Below are positions 60,440 to 64,000 of a DNA stretch of 64,000 bases, in pieces. The translations under genes were made by a program, and so were the position numbers. Positions within the stretch are counted from its first letter, which is position 1, and every line of letters starts with the position of its first letter. The stretch covers positions 4,960,001 through 5,024,000 of the forward strand of contig CM027382.1 in assembly GCA_015680905.1 (NCBI GenBank), read 5' to 3'. The stretch is from Coptis chinensis. Its lineage: Eukaryota; Streptophyta; Magnoliopsida; Ranunculales; Ranunculaceae. The notes under the pieces are model-generated. The model made no database searches, was not told where the DNA came from, and saw nothing but the letters and a program-made list of their open reading frames with translations.

Positions 60440-60545
60440 ACGTTTTTTCTCTTCACAGAAGACTCAAGTCTTCACTCTTCTTCTTTTTCGTCCACAATAA
60501 TAACAAACAGGTTCTTCTCTCAAATATTTTCTTCTTTTGATCTTT
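60440..60545 (+). promoter_or_regulatory. Probable 5' UTR exon / leader of the 62-kb gene
   Basis: CT-rich stretch (TTCACTCTTCTTCTTTTTCG) typical of plant leaders, with AGACTCAAGTCT forming a small hairpin. No start codon opens a long frame here. Confidence 0.4.
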
Positions 60546-60585
60546 TATCAACTCTATAATATAATAAATTTACTTTCTTTAGATC

Positions 60586-60621
60586 TGTTGTTGTTGTTGT
60601 TGTTGTATATATATATATATA
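60586..60621. repeat. Compound microsatellite (TTG)n(TA)n
   Basis: About seven TTG units followed by about eight TA units, inside the probable 5' UTR intron or leader of the downstream gene. Confidence 0.85.
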
Positions 60622-61894
60622 TTTGTTTGATTTGTGGAGTTTTGAGATATGGGCTTGTTGATTTATGTTGTTTGATGATTTGTCTAGAAGATGCGGTTTT
60701 TACAATTTGGGTGTTGATTTAATACTGTGATGGAGTAATTCTGGTGATGGTGTATAGGGGGTTAATGTTTTAGTATGCATCTCTTATCAAGGCATTGGTG
60801 ATATGATTGTTGTAATCTGATCAGCTTAGCTCTCACTAACCTGAATTACTCGTTAAATTTAAGCGAAATTCGTGAACTCGAGTTGTATTCTTTTACCTTG
60901 TGTGATGTATCGTTGAAATTGTTTTAACCCTTCTTCTGTTTATTCGATTCAAGCATCCTACGACTTACAGGCATCTATCTAGGTGCAAGGTGCAATTTAG
61001 GAAGGCTAGCACCTCTGTCAATGAAACATTACATAACCCTTCTTCTATCGTTTTCTTGTTCCCAACTCGGTAGATGTAAATCATCCTTGATTTGGTATTT
61101 TGGTACAACTATGTTTAATCTAGCTCTGCTTTGGAAATTTGAATCACAATGTAGTAAGTTATTTCTTACACGTACTAACAAAATAGAATTATGGTGGATA
61201 CAAATCATGTACAGGGCAACACCGTAGATCTTCAAAAACATCTAAGACTGGATTCTCCCTATCTTGAGAGCATGAGTAGTATTGTTGTTGCAAGCCACCT
61301 AATTGCCTTGTCGACATTGAATCATAACCTGAATATATGTACCGACAAAATTCATAAAATGAGCTGAAAATTTCATGACATGAGTGATGCTCTTAAGTCA
61401 GATGTTAACAAGTTCGATATGCTACTATGGTGTAAAGTCGAGCCAATAAGAGACTATCAGTTTCTCATAGTCAACATATTTTCCATGCTAATGGAAAATT
61501 TGTGTGTTTTCGATAATTTATCATACTTGACCATCTTTTTTATGGTTAAAAAAAATCTTAATCATGCTTCAGTTACTGAGTAGCATTTTCATAATGTTCA
61601 AATTTGTAAGTTCATTTTTGCCTGAATTTGTCTTTTTACGTTCCACTAGCAAATTGGTTTCCAATGTATAGAAGATAAATATTGTTCTTTCCCATTTTCA
61701 TATCTTGTTTTGTGTCACGTCTATTCACGAAAAACAGCTGCACAGACTCTATTATACAAGAGTGCTGGCAACATATGTGGTAGTGTAAAAAAATACCATA
61801 AATACATTTTCTGATAATGAAGTTTGCTGCTGTGTGTGTACTTCAATTGATGACGCTACTGTTTTCTGTGGTTGAAGGTACTCCAAGGTCTAGG

Positions 61895-62194
61895 ATGAGT
61901 CTAGCATGCCTCGTCTGTCACAGTGACAGTCCAACACAATCTTTCAGGAGTTACTCTGTTTCAAGTTCCGACAACGAGGGCCGATGTTCCACCATCATCA
62001 CCTGCTTGACCAGGAAAGTTTCTCTAGCACATGATACAACAAACGCCATGATTACATCCTCCAAAGTGACCCCACAACCTTTTATGGCCAATGGTCAAGG
62101 TCTTATGGGCACACCAAGATTAGTTCGCAGCCGAGCAGTGAGAAGGGATCTTGTGAGAGACTGGAACTTCGATGAAACTGTTATGGAGCGTTAG
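61895..62194 (+). CDS. Small plant protein of unknown function, about 99 residues
   Basis: I do not recognise a named family. From the Met at 61895 it reads MSLACLVCHSDSPTQSFRSY, then SDNEGRCSTIITCLTRKVSL, and ends GTPRLVRSRAVRRDLVRDWN…MER. The last 30 residues are strongly basic, then acidic; the Ser-rich N-terminus and three Cys near the start suggest a soluble regulatory or bridging protein. The open frame extends upstream to 61817 with a hydrophobic lead, but that part looks intronic, so I chose 61895. A CT-rich leader at 60440-60540 looks like a plant 5' UTR exon, which implies a ~1.3-kb intron in the 5' UTR; the splice sites are not fixed. The frame is intact. That it is a real gene is an inference from composition. 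Confidence 0.6.
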   Translation: MSLACLVCHSDSPTQSFRSYSVSSSDNEGRCSTIITCLTRKVSLAHDTTNAMITSSKVTPQPFMANGQGLMGTPRLVRSRAVRRDLVRDWNFDETVMER

Positions 62195-62547
62195 TTCTCA
62201 ACATTGGAAGATAACGATTAGGGAAAATCTATGAAGGGATGCTTAAATAGTTGAATAGAACTTTGTAATCACTTTTATTTGGTAATTACGTGCCCTTTTG
62301 TGCATATTTTTTTCATTTGTTTATCATTCTCAAGATTAATCTTTGCAATACATGGATAAAGTTTGTTGTGCCATCGACTTGATGGTATATGTACAGGCAC
62401 TATGAGTCTATGAGTCTATGACTGGGATACTCCTTTTTTCTTCTGTTTAGACTTCAAACTTATTATCGGTTTAAGTTCGAAGTAATGTGGTCATTTTGAA
62501 GTTTCTCATGTTCTAAGATGTTCTAGGAGTTTAATAGTAGTGTAAGG
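62195..62547. other. 3' flank of the 62-kb gene
   Basis: Probable 3' UTR and spacer. No repeat or coding sequence recognised. Confidence 0.4.
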
Positions 62548-62958
62548 CATAGTACAAAATATCAGGATATGAGTATTTATCGATATTCAATTTCTGGATA
62601 TGTATCGTGGATATATCCCTTTCTTTGGGAATATTTGATATTGTTTCACATGCAAATATCGTAGATATATCTAAAATATCGATAAATATTGTAGATATTG
62701 TAGATATTTCTTGATATATCATGATACATTATTTATATTTATTTGAAATATAATAGTAAATATTAAATAAAATTGTTATATACACAAAATATCTCCAAAT
62801 ATCTCTAAATACTACAAATATCGCAAATATCGTCAAAATATTATCGATATTTGCAGTCGTATATATCTCTAAATATATCGTGATATTTATATATCTTTTT
62901 CTAAAATTTGGATAGTTATCTCCAAATATCGTGATATATCGGGATATTTTGTATTATG
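62548..62958. mobile_element. hAT-type MITE, 411 bp, ATATCG-rich
   Basis: Ends CATAGTACAAAATATC and, inverted, CATAATACAAAATATC. Flanks GTGTAAGG (62540-62547) and GTGAAAGG (62959-62966) agree in seven of eight bases, fitting an aged 8-bp duplication. The interior is packed with ATATCG/CGATAT words and has no coding capacity. Confidence 0.75.
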
Positions 62959-62966
62959 GTGAAAGG

Positions 62967-64000
62967 TAAGAAACATGTTGTTGGATATTTTGAATGGAAA
63001 AATTATGTGTAGCTAGGTTGTTATGTAACTTCTTGTGCATGTATGAGTGAATCAAATGGATGTGTGACCGTTCAAACAAGATAGGTGTCTCTTGGAGAAT
63101 GTCTCTAATAGACAATGCTTTGAAAGGTTGTGATGTCTAAAAGACATAATGCCTTTTCTAACAGGCGTGAAGCCTTTTCGGTCAAAAGGGTACAACCTTT
63201 TCCAATAGGTTTCACACCTGTTGGGAGTGTCTTGACAACTATATATATGTCACACTCCTAATTTCGATAAAATTGGAAAAATAATATTTGTTATCTACTC
63301 TTCGATTTTTGAGGTGTGATGCACTCTCAATTTTCAAAGACCCATCACCCGTTTAATTATTTTAATAATTTGAAACTAATAATTTTTTACATAAACAAAA
63401 GTCTTATTCATTACAAAAATTCACAAATATAATTAAGTTACAAATTTCTTTTCAACAACGCTTTAATTATAATTACAATTGAAAATACAAAATCTTGTCT
63501 CAACTAAAAATCTATTGCACCTCAAGGGAAAACAAAACATATTCTGTAATGAGACGCTAACACAAACCACAAGTAACAATCAACCTTCTTCAACACTACT
63601 CATGTCAAGACTTATTGACTATGTTCATTTTATGAACACACTCGATAAGCAAACATGCAAATCGGGTCAGCATTATAAACAATGCTGGTATGAGTAGTCC
63701 TAACATACAAAACAAGCTTATACATATGTTTACATAATCAATAAGCTAAGGCATCTAGTTCCTCCACCGAGGCGCTTTAGCTTCAAACTGTACTAGATCG
63801 ACTGCATCTAACAATAAAATAACAAAAGTAAAATTTACTCTATACTTACACTGGTGTAGGCCTGATCACAGAGTGGGTCACACTTGCATAAATAATCAAT
63901 TCAACCCATCCTTCTGCAAAACTATTTCGACCAAATATGATTAAAACACTAAGTGATGACGAAAGAGGTGAATAACATAGAAGAGTAGTGAGGAAAGTGA
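62967..64000. other. No gene seen; LTR-like sequence to window end
   Basis: From about 63100 there are short repeated phrases around GGTTGTGATGTC and CCTTTTC. A TGTCACACTCCTAATTTCG start at 63248 resembles the TGT(C/A)ACACCCC starts of plant gypsy LTRs, so an LTR may run off the right edge. On -, a TTATTGTTAG splice-acceptor-like site near 63810 precedes a 17-codon open piece, too short to call. Confidence 0.35.

Overview
This window is nuclear DNA of a flowering plant, most likely a core eudicot. It is AT-rich, its genes have GT-AG introns, and it carries plant-only families: a group IIb WRKY factor, a laccase, a GH17 beta-1,3-glucanase and a PPR fragment. About two thirds of it is transposable elements of many classes, often nested. 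I cannot name the species. No bacterial-type operon, CRISPR array, rRNA or clear tRNA gene was seen.

Layout. 1-2.04 kb: WRKY gene on +, five exons visible, possibly cut by the window start. 2.46-9.2 kb: an LTR remnant, then a decayed L1-type LINE on - carrying two hAT-type MITEs with perfect 8-bp target duplications. 9.8-13.9 kb: a MULE-type MITE, then two Helitrons; the larger holds a SINE-like insert, a ~395-bp tandem repeat and a captured PPR fragment. 14.84-30.18 kb: a Ty3/gypsy Tat-lineage element on + with decayed gag-pol, a ~137-bp tandem array, a long antisense ORF region split by a 2.9-kb solo LTR, and a 3' LTR truncated against an F-box pseudogene (30.2-30.5 kb). 31.46-38.99 kb: a decayed Ty1/copia element on -. 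39.05-41.85 kb: a laccase gene on - broken by many small frameshifts. 42-45.3 kb: gene-free, with a probable MITE and short repeats. 45.35-51.71 kb: a second Tat-lineage gypsy on -, without a 3' LTR. 52.2-53.5 kb: an intact secreted beta-1,3-glucanase on -. 54.16-60.2 kb: a small Helitron, then a broken copia element on + that holds a solo LTR and an array of palindromes. 60.4-62.2 kb: a small unrecognised gene on + with a likely 5'-UTR intron. 62.5 kb to the end: another hAT-type MITE and LTR-like sequence.

Only the WRKY gene, the glucanase and probably the 62-kb gene look functional. No pathway links them, although WRKY and GH17 proteins are both common in defence. The main value of the window is its nested-element record: several insertions have exact target duplications, and in three cases removing the insert rejoins a reading frame. 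The strongest candidate for an unusual system is the antisense coding region of the first Tat element.
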